In this document: one piece after another, positions 6,948 to 15,128 of the stretch
Layout of the letters: each line of letters starts with the position of its first letter
Numbering within the stretch: the stretch's first letter is position 1
Assembly (NCBI GenBank): GCA_900313765.1
Contig: OMSN01000012.1
Coordinates: 1-16,272 of the forward strand
Origin: an uncultured Eubacteriales bacterium
GTDB taxonomy: Bacteria > Bacillota > Clostridia > Lachnospirales > Lachnospiraceae
Direction of reading: 5' to 3'
DNA: 16,272 nucleotides
Notes under the pieces: generated by a model
Told to the model about the DNA's origin: nothing
The model's database searches: none
What the model saw: only the letters and a program-made list of their open reading frames with translations
Program-made: the position numbers and the translations under genes

Positions 6948-9900
6948 GTGCGCAGACGACTGGAAGAGCTGCTGAATGAGACATTTGAATATGATACTCC
7001 TCAGCTGCTGCTGACAGGAGATATGCCCGGAGGAGAAGTGCAGGAGGGAGAACACCCTTCGGGTACTCTTTTTGTCTCTCATCCGGAGGGAAAGAAGGTC
7101 AGGGGGTATGTGTATTCCTCCAATCCCCGCATGGCCTGCAGCGCTCAGGAGTTCTACAGCTCCAAACCGCAGATCCGCTGGCAGCTTGATCTGACAGGGC
7201 TTCAGAGCGGACAGCAGACCCGCGGTTCGATCACATTCTGCAGTGAGCAGGGAGAGCAGGAAGTCAGTTATGTGGTCACGGTCAGAAAAGATGAGCCGTC
7301 GACCCGGGTCCCGAATGTGGAAGGACTGGCAAAACTTGCCAGGGCGGATCAGGAGACTGCATGTGACCTGTTTTTCTCAGAGGACTTCGGGAAATTCCTG
7401 GAAGAGGGCAGGTATGAGGACCATACGCTGTGGAAAGTGCTGCGCGATGAGAGCGTACGGGAACATGCGCTGGAAGAATTCCTGATCGGGACCGGGCAGA
7501 AGGAACCGATCGAGCTGTCCCTGTCCGCAGAGACCCGCAAAGTAGAGAATCCGGAGGGAACCGTCCTGGAACAGGTGACGGTGACAAAGAGCACCTGGGG
7601 ATATCTGGAACTGGAGATCTCCTCTGATGCAAGATTCCTGCGTGTCGAGAAGAAGAAGGTGACCACGGATGACTTTATCGGGTCCAAGTGGGAACTTCGC
7701 TATATTATTGATTCCAATTTCCTGCATGCCGGAAGAAACTGGGGCAGGATCACGATACGCACCTGCTACCAGACCCTGACGTATGAAGTCTGCGCGCAGG
7801 TGAACAGCGGCATGGATCTGCGCTCACACAGGGTGCAGAATCTGATGTGCAGAAAAGCGGTCCAGCTCTATCTGGATTACCGGATGGGAAGGCTTGAACT
7901 GAAGCAGTGGGCGGAGCGCACGCAGTCCGTGATCGGAAGTTACAAACGCTCAGGCGGCACGGATATCCGGGCAGATCTTCTGTCTGTATTTGTGATGCAG
8001 GCGGAAGGCAAACGTTCTTCCTCCGAAAGGGAACTGCACCGGATCGAGCGGATGCAGGATGTGCTCGGCAACCCGGAGGCAGAGGCTTCCTGGCTGTATC
8101 TGTCCACATTTTTCTCAAGGGATCAGGACTATATCAATCAGGTAAGGGGGAGACTGCGGGTCCTTCATCTTGAGAACCGGTCTTCATGGCTGATCCAGTG
8201 GCTGGCATTCTATCTTCTGGAAGATGAGATGGGAGGAGATTCCGGCAAACTGGAACTGATCATCCGTCACATAGAACATTTTTCTGCCAGCCCCGTGCTG
8301 CTCATGGAAGCGGTACAGATCGTACTGAAGAATCCGTTCCTGCTTCATGACTGGACGAACGGTGCCAGAATGGTGGTCAGCTATGCTGTGAAGGAAGGAA
8401 TCACGGATGAGAAACTGGTCCTCCACAGCATGAATCTGATCCGCAGAAGGAACCGTTTTGACCAGGCGACGTTCCGGATGCTGGCACGCTGTTATGAGAA
8501 TACACGTCTGGATGATGTCCTGGCTGTGTGGACCCAGATGGCAATCCTTGGCGAGAAGAAGGATGAGAAGTATTTCAGTCTGTATCAGGCTGCTGTTGCA
8601 CGCGACCTGAGGATCACCGGGCTGTATGAATATTATATGGAGACCATGGGGGAGGTGCGCATAGAGCAGATGCCTCAGGTCATCCGCCGCTTCTTCGTGA
8701 TGAACGATTCGCTGGACTGGAGGAAGAAGGCAAGGATCTACCGCAACATGTCGGATTCCGCGGACAGCATCCCGCAGATCTTTGCCGCCATGCGTCCTTC
8801 TGTGGAGAAGTTTATTACGGACCAGATCCAGATGATGCGGATCAATGAAGACCTCGCAGTTCTGACTTCCCGTTATCTGAACCGCCAGATGATCACGGTA
8901 TCACTGGCAAGAAAACTGATACGCCTGCTGTTCACATTCGAGATTGACTGTCGGAATCCTCTTATGAAGAAAGTGGTCGTGGCGGACACGAGACTCAGCA
9001 GAGTGCGTACGGTCCCGATCACAGATCACAAAGCGCAGATCCAGATCTATTCCGAACAGTCCAGGATCTTCCTGGAGGATGAGGAAGGACACCGGTATGC
9101 GTCGACTTCTCTGTACATGGCACAGCATCTGCTGGATGACGCAAGACTGCTCAATCTCTGTGTACAGGAGGCTGTGGACGATCCGCACCTGGTCCTGTTC
9201 TTCGCTCTCAATCCGAAGACACAGCAGCCGATCACGCATCAGGCGCTGCGGTTCTTTGTTGACGCAGAGCGGCAGGCAGGGTTCTCGGAGGATTACCGGA
9301 CCCAGCTTCGCACCTGGCTGCTGGATTATTATGACACCCACACATCGGAGGAGACCATGGGGTCCTTCCTTCGGGGGATCGATACCGATACCTATGTCAG
9401 GATCGACCGGAAGAAACTGCTGGCACTGCTCACACAGGAAGGTATGTATGAGACAGCGTGGCCGGTGATCGAGAAGTACGGCACGGAAGGGATCGATCTG
9501 AACCTGGTGGTCAGGATCCTGTCGCAGACCGTTCTGGACCGGGATTATGAAGAGGACAGAGTGCTTCTTGCATTCTGCGCCAGCATATTTGAGTCCGGCA
9601 AAGTCGAAGAACATCTGTTGTCTTATCTGCTGATGTACTATGACGGACCGGTCGGGAAAATGAAAGAACTGTGGCGTCTGGGACATGAGTATGGACTGGA
9701 TACCATGGCGGCGGAGAAGAAGATTCTGAGCCTGATCGTGTTTACAAGGCAGGGCAGTGTAGGCAGCGAGCCGATCTATGTGTCCTACCGCAGGGCACTG
9801 GGAAGCAGACGGCTGAGCAGGGGGTATGTCATCCTGCGCTGCTATGAATATCTGGTCAAGGAACTGCCGGTGTCGGATGTGATCTTTGAGGACTGTCTTA

Positions 9901-10481
9901 GAGAATACATCAAGGGGAGCAGGCTGCCGGATGTGTGCGGACTGGCGCTGCTGCAGCACCTGAGCGGTATCGTACAGCTGGACAGCGACCAGAAGAGAGC
10001 AGCAGGAGAACTGCTTTCCTACTATTGCTCAAGAGGAATACGGTTTGCCTATTTCCAGAGATTTCCGCAGGAACTTATATCCGGACTGGGGATTGATGAT
10101 AAAGTGTTCTGTGAGGCAGTCGCGGATCCCAGGAGCAGTGTCAGACTGCTGTACCGATTTAAGCATGAGAACAATCCTTTCGTGGAAGAGACCATGAGAG
10201 ATGTGTTCGAGGGAATCCGTGTCAGGGAGTTCGTGCTGTTTGAGGGCGAAGAACTGGAGTGCTATACAGTGGAACAGAAGGCAGACGGAAAGACTGTCAC
10301 CAGCCCGCACCGCTATCTGAAAGCAGGTGCGGTGCCGGATGCGCTGGAGGACAGCCGCTATGGCCGGATCATGAAGATGGGAAAGCTTCTGTCGGATGGA
10401 GACCAGGCAGGTTTTGAAGAGGCACTGAAGGAATACCGCCAGCTCGACAGCCTGACAAGAGAGATCTTCACACTCTTGTGA
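6948..10481 (+). CDS. Large DUF5717-like protein, 1177 residues, function unknown
   Basis: The start is GTG 6948, preceded by GAGGT (6936-6940) seven bases upstream; no ATG nearby has a comparable site. There is no signal peptide or TM segment, so a cytoplasmic location is expected. The N-terminal third looks beta-rich. Two Ig-like or sandwich-like regions (about residues 20-115 and 185-282) each alternate hydrophobic and polar residues and contain short GSITF/GRITIR-type strands, with a helical linker between them. From about 285 to 1090 the protein is nearly all helical, with repeated Leu/Ala/Tyr heptad-like helices (for example MLARCYENTRLDDVLAVW), consistent with an alpha-alpha solenoid. 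A short beta-containing tail follows. I recall this as DUF5717, a family of Lachnospiraceae without known function; that assignment is from memory. It starts a block of four coupled genes. A scaffold role is inference. Confidence 0.85.
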   Translation: MRRRLEELLNETFEYDTPQLLLTGDMPGGEVQEGEHPSGTLFVSHPEGKKVRGYVYSSNPRMACSAQEFYSSKPQIRWQLDLTGLQSGQQTRGSITFCSEQGEQEVSYVVTVRKDEPSTRVPNVEGLAKLARADQETACDLFFSEDFGKFLEEGRYEDHTLWKVLRDESVREHALEEFLIGTGQKEPIELSLSAETRKVENPEGTVLEQVTVTKSTWGYLELEISSDARFLRVEKKKVTTDDFIGSKWELRYIIDSNFLHAGRNWGRITIRTCYQTLTYEVCAQVNSGMDLRSHRVQNLMCRKAVQLYLDYRMGRLELKQWAERTQSVIGSYKRSGGTDIRADLLSVFVMQAEGKRSSSERELHRIERMQDVLGNPEAEASWLYLSTFFSRDQDYINQVRGRLRVLHLENRSSWLIQWLAFYLLEDEMGGDSGKLELIIRHIEHFSASPVLLMEAVQIVLKNPFLLHDWTNGARMVVSYAVKEGITDEKLVLHSMNLIRRRNRFDQATFRMLARCYENTRLDDVLAVWTQMAILGEKKDEKYFSLYQAAVARDLRITGLYEYYMETMGEVRIEQMPQVIRRFFVMNDSLDWRKKARIYRNMSDSADSIPQIFAAMRPSVEKFITDQIQMMRINEDLAVLTSRYLNRQMITVSLARKLIRLLFTFEIDCRNPLMKKVVVADTRLSRVRTVPITDHKAQIQIYSEQSRIFLEDEEGHRYASTSLYMAQHLLDDARLLNLCVQEAVDDPHLVLFFALNPKTQQPITHQALRFFVDAERQAGFSEDYRTQLRTWLLDYYDTHTSEETMGSFLRGIDTDTYVRIDRKKLLALLTQEGMYETAWPVIEKYGTEGIDLNLVVRILSQTVLDRDYEEDRVLLAFCASIFESGKVEEHLLSYLLMYYDGPVGKMKELWRLGHEYGLDTMAAEKKILSLIVFTRQGSVGSEPIYVSYRRALGSRRLSRGYVILRCYEYLVKELPVSDVIFEDCLREYIKGSRLPDVCGLALLQHLSGIVQLDSDQKRAAGELLSYYCSRGIRFAYFQRFPQELISGLGIDDKVFCEAVADPRSSVRLLYRFKHENNPFVEETMRDVFEGIRVREFVLFEGEELECYTVEQKADGKTVTSPHRYLKAGAVPDALEDSRYGRIMKMGKLLSDGDQAGFEEALKEYRQLDSLTREIFTLL

Positions 10482-10494
10482 TAATGGATGGATT

Positions 10495-11658
10495 ATGGAA
10501 GACGAGAAGAGTACATTAATCGGAATACAGATCTCAGCCGAAGGTGCACAGGTCACATGGTATGATCCGAGCCTGGAGGAACCGCAGACGCTGTCTCTGC
10601 CCGGAGAGGGAGAAGACGGTCTGATCAGTGTCCCCGCAGATGCCTGGAAAGGTGCTCTGCGCGGGGGGCGTTTCGGGATGCAGTCTCTCGGGAAATACAT
10701 GACCCGCCTGATCGGGATGGTTCCCGGCAGTCCTTCCATGGAGACACTGCGTGTCTGTGTCACAGTTCCGAACCTTACACAGGAGATGGGGGAACACCTC
10801 ATTGCCTGCCTGGAAAGTCTGGGAATCGAAAGGAAGAATCTGTTCCTGCAGGATTGGCGTACCAGTTTCTATTACTATGTGGTCAGCATGAAGAAGGAAC
10901 TGTGGAGCGGTGATGTCGCGTTTATCCGCGTCCGGAACATGCAGATGGAGGGAAGCATCCTTCATATTGACCGGACGGTCCGCCCCTGGGTCGTGACGAT
11001 CCAGGAGACTGCGAGCGCGGATGTCAGTGACAGAGCGCGGGGCAAACGCAGCGAGGAAGACTGGAACAAGGAGAGAGACCGGATCTTCTACGAGTTTCTG
11101 GGAAAACTGTTTGAGCGGCGCAACGTGACCACCAGCTACCTGTACGGCAAATACTTTGACCGCAGCTGGGCGGAGCGCTCCTTCCAGTACCTTACCTTCC
11201 GGAGACATGCATTTCAGGGCCAGAACCTGTTCTCCAAAGGCGCCTGTTACAGCCTGATGATACGGCTGGGCCTGCGCCAGATCCCGGATATGCTATTCAT
11301 GGGAGTGGACATGGTCACCCACAACATCGGGATGCGGCTCAGGGTCAAGGGAAGGGAACAGTACCAGGTGCTGATTCCTGCCGGAGTGAATTGGTATGAG
11401 GCCCACAGCAGGATTGAGATGATACCGGACGGGGAGTCCAGCGTGACGATCCTGACAACGCCCATGGAGGGCGGCGAGACCGTGGGGAGAGTGCTGCGCC
11501 TGGATCATTTTCCGGATCGGAAGAACAGGGCGACGCGGCTGCGGATGACGATCTATTTCTCGTCGGCGCACCGTTGTGAGATAGAGGTCGAAGACCTTGG
11601 CTTCGGAGGCATCACGCCTTCAAGCGGCAAGGTCTGGAAGCGACAGGTGATCCTATGA
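10495..11658 (+). CDS. DUF5716-like, Hsp70-related protein without intact ATPase motifs
   Basis: This 387-residue protein has no TM segment or signal peptide. I recall the family as DUF5716. Its layout follows a shortened Hsp70. An actin-like phosphate-1 strand is seen at LIGIQISAEGAQVTWYD (residues 8-24), where Hsp70 has IGIDLGTT. The VCVTVPNLTQEM segment (87-98) corresponds to ITVPAYF, LESLGI (106-111) to the following helix, and VAFIRVRNMQMEGS (141-154) to the VFDLGGGT strand, with Asp and glycines lost. Residues 230-254 (LTFRRHAFQGQNLFSKGACY) look like the end of the actin-like fold. Residues 266-383 look like an Hsp70 substrate-binding beta domain (THNIGMRL, IPAGVNW, then RMTIYFSSAHRCEIEVEDLGFG). 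ATP hydrolysis is therefore doubtful; all of this is by eye. The start is ATG 10495, 13 bases after the DUF5717-like stop, with only a weak GGATGG-type site. It overlaps the next gene as ATGA. Confidence 0.8.
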   Translation: MEDEKSTLIGIQISAEGAQVTWYDPSLEEPQTLSLPGEGEDGLISVPADAWKGALRGGRFGMQSLGKYMTRLIGMVPGSPSMETLRVCVTVPNLTQEMGEHLIACLESLGIERKNLFLQDWRTSFYYYVVSMKKELWSGDVAFIRVRNMQMEGSILHIDRTVRPWVVTIQETASADVSDRARGKRSEEDWNKERDRIFYEFLGKLFERRNVTTSYLYGKYFDRSWAERSFQYLTFRRHAFQGQNLFSKGACYSLMIRLGLRQIPDMLFMGVDMVTHNIGMRLRVKGREQYQVLIPAGVNWYEAHSRIEMIPDGESSVTILTTPMEGGETVGRVLRLDHFPDRKNRATRLRMTIYFSSAHRCEIEVEDLGFGGITPSSGKVWKRQVIL

Positions 11659-12452
11659 GTTTTGATCTGTGTACGGGAAAAAGAGCGGAGCACCCGTTCT
11701 TCATAGAGAGTATCGGGATCCGGATCTATACGATCGAGGAATTGTGCTGGTTCCTGCACAACAATCTTTATCTGATCGACCGGAGTGTAACCTCGGTGGA
11801 ACTGGCATCCTGGATCCGGGACGAACTGGGACTGAAGACACTGGCAAGGAAACTGATGGATGCGGTCGAGAGACCGGACCGGGACGCCAGTTATTTCATA
11901 GTGCCGATCTTTCAGGAGATCGGATATCTGTCGCCGGAAGAGATGCGCCGTCTTCGCGAAGAACTGACGAGAGTACAGGTACAGCCGGAAGACCAGAGAG
12001 CAAAGAACCGGGCGGATTACCTGGTGAGCGGGGGCAGGAGCGCAGCTGCGATCACAGCTTACCGGAAGATCCTGGACAAGAAGACAGAGGGAAACCTGGG
12101 AGCGGCATTCTATGCATCTGTCTGGAACAATCTCGGGTGTGCCTACGCGCAGCAGTTCCGGTTCAGGGATGCGGCGGATGCATTTCTCAAAGGATGGAAG
12201 CTGGTCCAGACCAGAGAACTGATGCGAAGATATGTGAGCACGCTTCCGCTGTTTATGTCCGATGAGGAATACCGTGAGAAAATGAGCTCTTTCGGGGCGG
12301 ATGGCATGCTGATCGGTAAGATCCAGGAATACAATGCCTCTGTGGCGAAAGAGGTCCAGGAAAGGGTAGCATCCAGAAGGAATCCGGGAGAAGATCCTGC
12401 ACAGGAACTGGAGAACCTGAAGGATGAGTACAGAAGAGGGGCTTTCCATTAA
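11655..12452 (+). CDS. TPR-containing protein of unknown function
   Basis: This 265-residue protein is soluble by appearance. Residues 1-110 are mostly helical and contain IYTIEELCWFLHNNLYLID (25-43), an N-terminal region I do not recognise. Residues 113-185 look like two tetratricopeptide repeats: AKNRADYLVSGGRSAAAITAYRKIL, whose second half is the helix pair, then WNNLGCAYAQQFRFRDAADAFLKG, which has the classical W-LG-A---F--A---F pattern. The C-terminal 60 residues are charged and may form a coiled coil. The start ATG 11655 overlaps the stop of the Hsp70-like gene as ATGA, with AGGTG (11645-11649) five bases upstream, and its stop overlaps the phosphoesterase start as TAATG. TPR proteins commonly dock to chaperones, so partnership with the neighbouring Hsp70-like protein is a natural inference but is unproven. 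Confidence 0.8.
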   Translation: MSFDLCTGKRAEHPFFIESIGIRIYTIEELCWFLHNNLYLIDRSVTSVELASWIRDELGLKTLARKLMDAVERPDRDASYFIVPIFQEIGYLSPEEMRRLREELTRVQVQPEDQRAKNRADYLVSGGRSAAAITAYRKILDKKTEGNLGAAFYASVWNNLGCAYAQQFRFRDAADAFLKGWKLVQTRELMRRYVSTLPLFMSDEEYREKMSSFGADGMLIGKIQEYNASVAKEVQERVASRRNPGEDPAQELENLKDEYRRGAFH

Positions 12453-13420
12453 TGACAATCGAATCTGTATATCGCATGTATAAGACCGCGGCGGTCCTGG
12501 CAGTTTTTACCTGGACTGCGGCGGCCGCATTTTCATTTCCTGCAGCTGCGCAGGGTGAGGATGTTTCGGAGAATTATATACAGGAACAGGTTCATATCAC
12601 GGTTCCGGGGATGGAGGGCAGCAGCCGCATCCTCTGGGTCTCGGACATGCATGTCTGCTGTTATCCGGACGATCCGGATGTAAATGAAGACAGCAGGCAG
12701 GCGCTGCAGGAGAGATATGAATTCCTGCGCGATCAGGACGGAGTTCCCTCCGCCGAGAACTGGGAATTCCTGAGCAGCTGTATCGATTCCTTTGATGCCG
12801 ACTATGTGGTATTCGGGGCAGACATGGCTGACTATGCGTCGGAAGCAAACCTGAAGGCACTTCAGGAAGGCATGTCGAAGATTCAGACGCCCTGGATGTA
12901 TATCCGTGCAGACCATGACTATGCCCGCTGGTACGGCAGCATGGGACTGAAGCGGATGAGGAAACTGCACCGGCAGATCGCTCCACAGGATCCAGTCAAA
13001 GCAGTGCGGTTTGATGACTTCACGCTCGTCGGCCTGGACAATACCACCACAGCAGTCAGTGAGGAGACACTGCAGCAGTTTTCCCGGATCTGCGAAGAGG
13101 GCAGACCGGTTATTCTGTGCATGCACGTCCCTCTGGACCAGCCTGATGCCAGGGAGGGGGACACACTCGCCGCGGCATCACGCGCAGCCTGGGAGGATCG
13201 GGTCCTGTGCTGGGGAGACGGAGATGAATATGATATCTCTTCGTACTCGACGATGAAGCAGCTGTATGACATAGTATGTGCACCGGACAGCCCGGTCATC
13301 GCAGTCCTTGCAGGTCATCTGCACCTGACGTGGGACGGAGAACTGACCTCTTCCTGCAGGGAACATGTCTTTTCCGCGGCGTATGAAGACTATATCGGTT
13401 TCATAACCGTGAGCGGCTGA
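12452..13420 (+). CDS. Exported or membrane-anchored calcineurin-like metallophosphoesterase
   Basis: This 322-residue protein begins with a short basic N-region and a hydrophobic stretch (residues 12-33) ending in FPAAAQ, either a signal peptide with an AxA site or a membrane anchor. The mature part has the calcineurin-like metal motifs in order: DMH (Asp65, His67), DMAD (Asp124, Asp127), RADHD in place of the usual GNHD (Asp154, His155, Asp156), the MH of CMHVPL (His225), and GHLH (His289, His291). The Asn of GNHD, normally a metal ligand, is thus Asp. Such enzymes cleave phosphomonoesters or phosphodiesters with two metal ions; the substrate here is unknown. Start ATG 12452 shares a base with the TAA of the TPR gene, with AGAGGGG about 11 bases upstream. 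It is the only exported product of the four-gene block. The gene is followed by a 133-base gap with the purF promoter. Confidence 0.85.
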   Translation: MTIESVYRMYKTAAVLAVFTWTAAAAFSFPAAAQGEDVSENYIQEQVHITVPGMEGSSRILWVSDMHVCCYPDDPDVNEDSRQALQERYEFLRDQDGVPSAENWEFLSSCIDSFDADYVVFGADMADYASEANLKALQEGMSKIQTPWMYIRADHDYARWYGSMGLKRMRKLHRQIAPQDPVKAVRFDDFTLVGLDNTTTAVSEETLQQFSRICEEGRPVILCMHVPLDQPDAREGDTLAAASRAAWEDRVLCWGDGDEYDISSYSTMKQLYDIVCAPDSPVIAVLAGHLHLTWDGELTSSCREHVFSAAYEDYIGFITVSG

Positions 13421-13457
13421 ACCGCTGCGAAATGCCTGTGTCTGTACAGAGTTTTTT
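13412..13457 (+). terminator. Weak candidate terminator after the phosphoesterase gene
   Basis: A 5-bp hairpin (AGCGG 13412-13416 with CCGCT 13422-13426) overlaps the stop codon. A second, weak one (CTGT 13436-13439 with ACAG 13446-13449) is followed by six T at 13452-13457. The second has a short stem, so termination efficiency is uncertain. The place is sensible because a separate purF promoter follows. Confidence 0.3.
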
Positions 13458-13478
13458 GACTGCAGTGCCTTCATACAG

Positions 13479-13507
13479 TTGCGTCTTTGGCATCTTTACG
13501 CTATAAT
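13479..13507 (+). promoter_or_regulatory. Sigma-A-type promoter of purF
   Basis: TTGCGT (13479-13484) and a perfect TATAAT (13502-13507) are separated by exactly 17 bases. Transcription would begin near 13514, giving a leader of about 40 bases before the TTG start at 13554. That is too short for a purine riboswitch, and I see no such aptamer. Any purine control would have to act by a protein or elsewhere. Confidence 0.75.
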
Positions 13508-13553
13508 CCTCATTGCTTTTTAGCTATATTTGCATTCACAGAGGAAGAACAAT

Positions 13554-15014
13554 TTGCATAAGAAGAACTATGGAATATTTGACGCTGGAGAGATCCTTGA
13601 CGAACCGCGCGAGGAATGCGGCGTTTTTGGCATGTATGATTTCTCCGGTGAGGAGAATGTAGCTCCCACGATCTATTACGGACTTCTTGCCCTGCAGCAC
13701 AGGGGGCAGGAGAGCTGCGGCATCGCAGTCAGCAACACGGAAGGCCCGAAGGGAAAAGTGATGAGCCACAAGGGAATGGGGCTTGTCAACGAGACCTTTG
13801 ATGAAGACGATCTGGACAACCTGTGCGGCAATATCGGCGTGGGTCATGTCCGCTATTCCACCGCAGGCGCCAGTACCATTGAAAATGCGCAGCCGCTGGT
13901 TCTCCACTATATCAAGGGAACCCTGGCCATGGCGCACAATGGCAATCTTGTCAATTCTCCGGAGCTGACAAGGGAACTGTCCAGGACCGGCGCAATCTTC
14001 CAGACAACGATCGATTCGGAACTCATCGCCTACGAGATTGCCAGGGCACGCATCAATACCTCATCCGTAGAAGAAGCAGTCGCTAAAACAATGGAGAAGA
14101 TCAAGGGGGCTTACTCCCTGGTCATCATGAGCCCGAGGAAACTGATCGGGGCCAGAGACCCGTTCGGATTCCGGCCTCTGTGCATCGGCAGGAGAGGAAA
14201 TGCATGGATTCTTGCATCCGAGTCCTGCGCACTGGATACAGTAGGGGCAGAGTTTGTCCGCGATGTGGAACCGGGTGAGATCGTAACCATCTCTCCGAGA
14301 TTCGGCCTGCATTCAAACAGGACCCACTGCATGAGGTCCTCAAAGACCGCCAGATGCATCTTCGAATACATTTATTTCGGAAGAGCAGATTCACAGATCG
14401 ATAAGATATCTGTGTACAATTCCAGGATCCTTGCCGGAAGATATCTGGCACAGGACAGCCCGGTAGACGCAGATCTGGTCATCGGCGTTCCGGAGTCCGG
14501 CAATGTTGCTGCCCTGGGATTCAGCATGGAGAGCGGGATCCCCTTCGGACAGGGATTTGTGAAGAACGGCTATGTGGGAAGAACCTTCATAAAGCCATCC
14601 CAGCACAGCAGAGAATCCGCGGTCGAGGTGAAACTGAACCCGCTGCGCCCGGCGGTGGAAGGAAAGAGAGTCGTTATGATCGACGACTCCATCGTCCGCG
14701 GCACGACCAGCGACCGGATCGTCCGCATGCTGAGAGACGCAGGAGCTACCGAAGTCCATATGAGAGTCAGCTCTCCGCCGTTCCTGTATCCGTGCTATTT
14801 CGGAACAGACATTCCGGAGAGAGAGCAGCTGATCGCATACCAGCGCTCCAGAGAAGAAGTCTGCAGCATCATCGGCGCAGACAGCCTGGATTATCTGAAG
14901 ATGGAAAGACTGCCCCAGATCGTGAACAACCTTCCGATCTGTGACGGATGTTTCAGCGGAAAGTACCCGATCGAACCGCCCACGGAAGACATCCGCGGGG
15001 AATATGAACGATAA
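13554..15014 (+). CDS. purF: Amidophosphoribosyltransferase (PurF)
   Basis: PurF transfers ammonia from glutamine to PRPP to form phosphoribosylamine, the first step of de novo purine synthesis. I choose TTG 13554 as the start because GAGGAAG (13541-13547) lies six bases upstream; the in-frame TTG at 13530 precedes that site. This gives 486 residues. The N-terminal Ntn glutaminase nucleophile is Cys22 in EECGVFG, so a 21-residue propeptide would be removed, longer than the 11 residues in B. subtilis. The PRPP-binding loop VVMIDDSIVRGTTS spans residues 373-386. Four cysteines match the iron-sulfur ligands of the Bacillus enzyme: Cys268 (ARCIFEY), Cys414 (YPCYFG), Cys463 and Cys466 (CDGC), so an oxygen-sensitive 4Fe-4S form is expected. 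It is a separate transcription unit from the upstream genes. Confidence 0.97.
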   Translation: MHKKNYGIFDAGEILDEPREECGVFGMYDFSGEENVAPTIYYGLLALQHRGQESCGIAVSNTEGPKGKVMSHKGMGLVNETFDEDDLDNLCGNIGVGHVRYSTAGASTIENAQPLVLHYIKGTLAMAHNGNLVNSPELTRELSRTGAIFQTTIDSELIAYEIARARINTSSVEEAVAKTMEKIKGAYSLVIMSPRKLIGARDPFGFRPLCIGRRGNAWILASESCALDTVGAEFVRDVEPGEIVTISPRFGLHSNRTHCMRSSKTARCIFEYIYFGRADSQIDKISVYNSRILAGRYLAQDSPVDADLVIGVPESGNVAALGFSMESGIPFGQGFVKNGYVGRTFIKPSQHSRESAVEVKLNPLRPAVEGKRVVMIDDSIVRGTTSDRIVRMLRDAGATEVHMRVSSPPFLYPCYFGTDIPEREQLIAYQRSREEVCSIIGADSLDYLKMERLPQIVNNLPICDGCFSGKYPIEPPTEDIRGEYER

Positions 15015-15035
15015 AGATGCAAACGGTTCACGGCA

Positions 15036-15096
15036 GTACGTTGTCCATGTCTTCCGCGTCATGCTTGCATGAAAGCAGAAGACATGGACGACGTAC
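15036..15096. repeat. 19-bp hairpin with inner CUUG-capped stem
   Basis: The arms are 15036-15054 (GTACGTTGTCCATGTCTTC) and 15078-15096, pairing at all 19 positions with one G-U pair (15042 with 15090). The 23-base apical region contains a second stem, TCATG (15059-15063) with CATGA (15068-15072), capped by CTTG. No T-run follows, so it is not an ordinary intrinsic terminator. Confidence 0.85.
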
Positions 15097-15128
15097 GAAC
15101 CCCCGTGAAACGGGGGCTCCAACGAACA

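Noticed and set aside
8901..9959. Long reverse-strand open frame (352 codons) inside the DUF5717-like gene
   Set aside because: It lies wholly antisense to a convincing gene, has a His/Gln/Arg-rich composition typical of the opposite strand of Leu/Glu-rich coding sequence, and has no recognisable domain.
11553..12458. Reverse-strand open frame (301 codons) opposite the TPR gene
   Set aside because: It is antisense to a gene coupled at both ends to its neighbours, and no family motif is visible. The same applies to the reverse frames at 2669-3559, 2026-2862 and 1105-1899.
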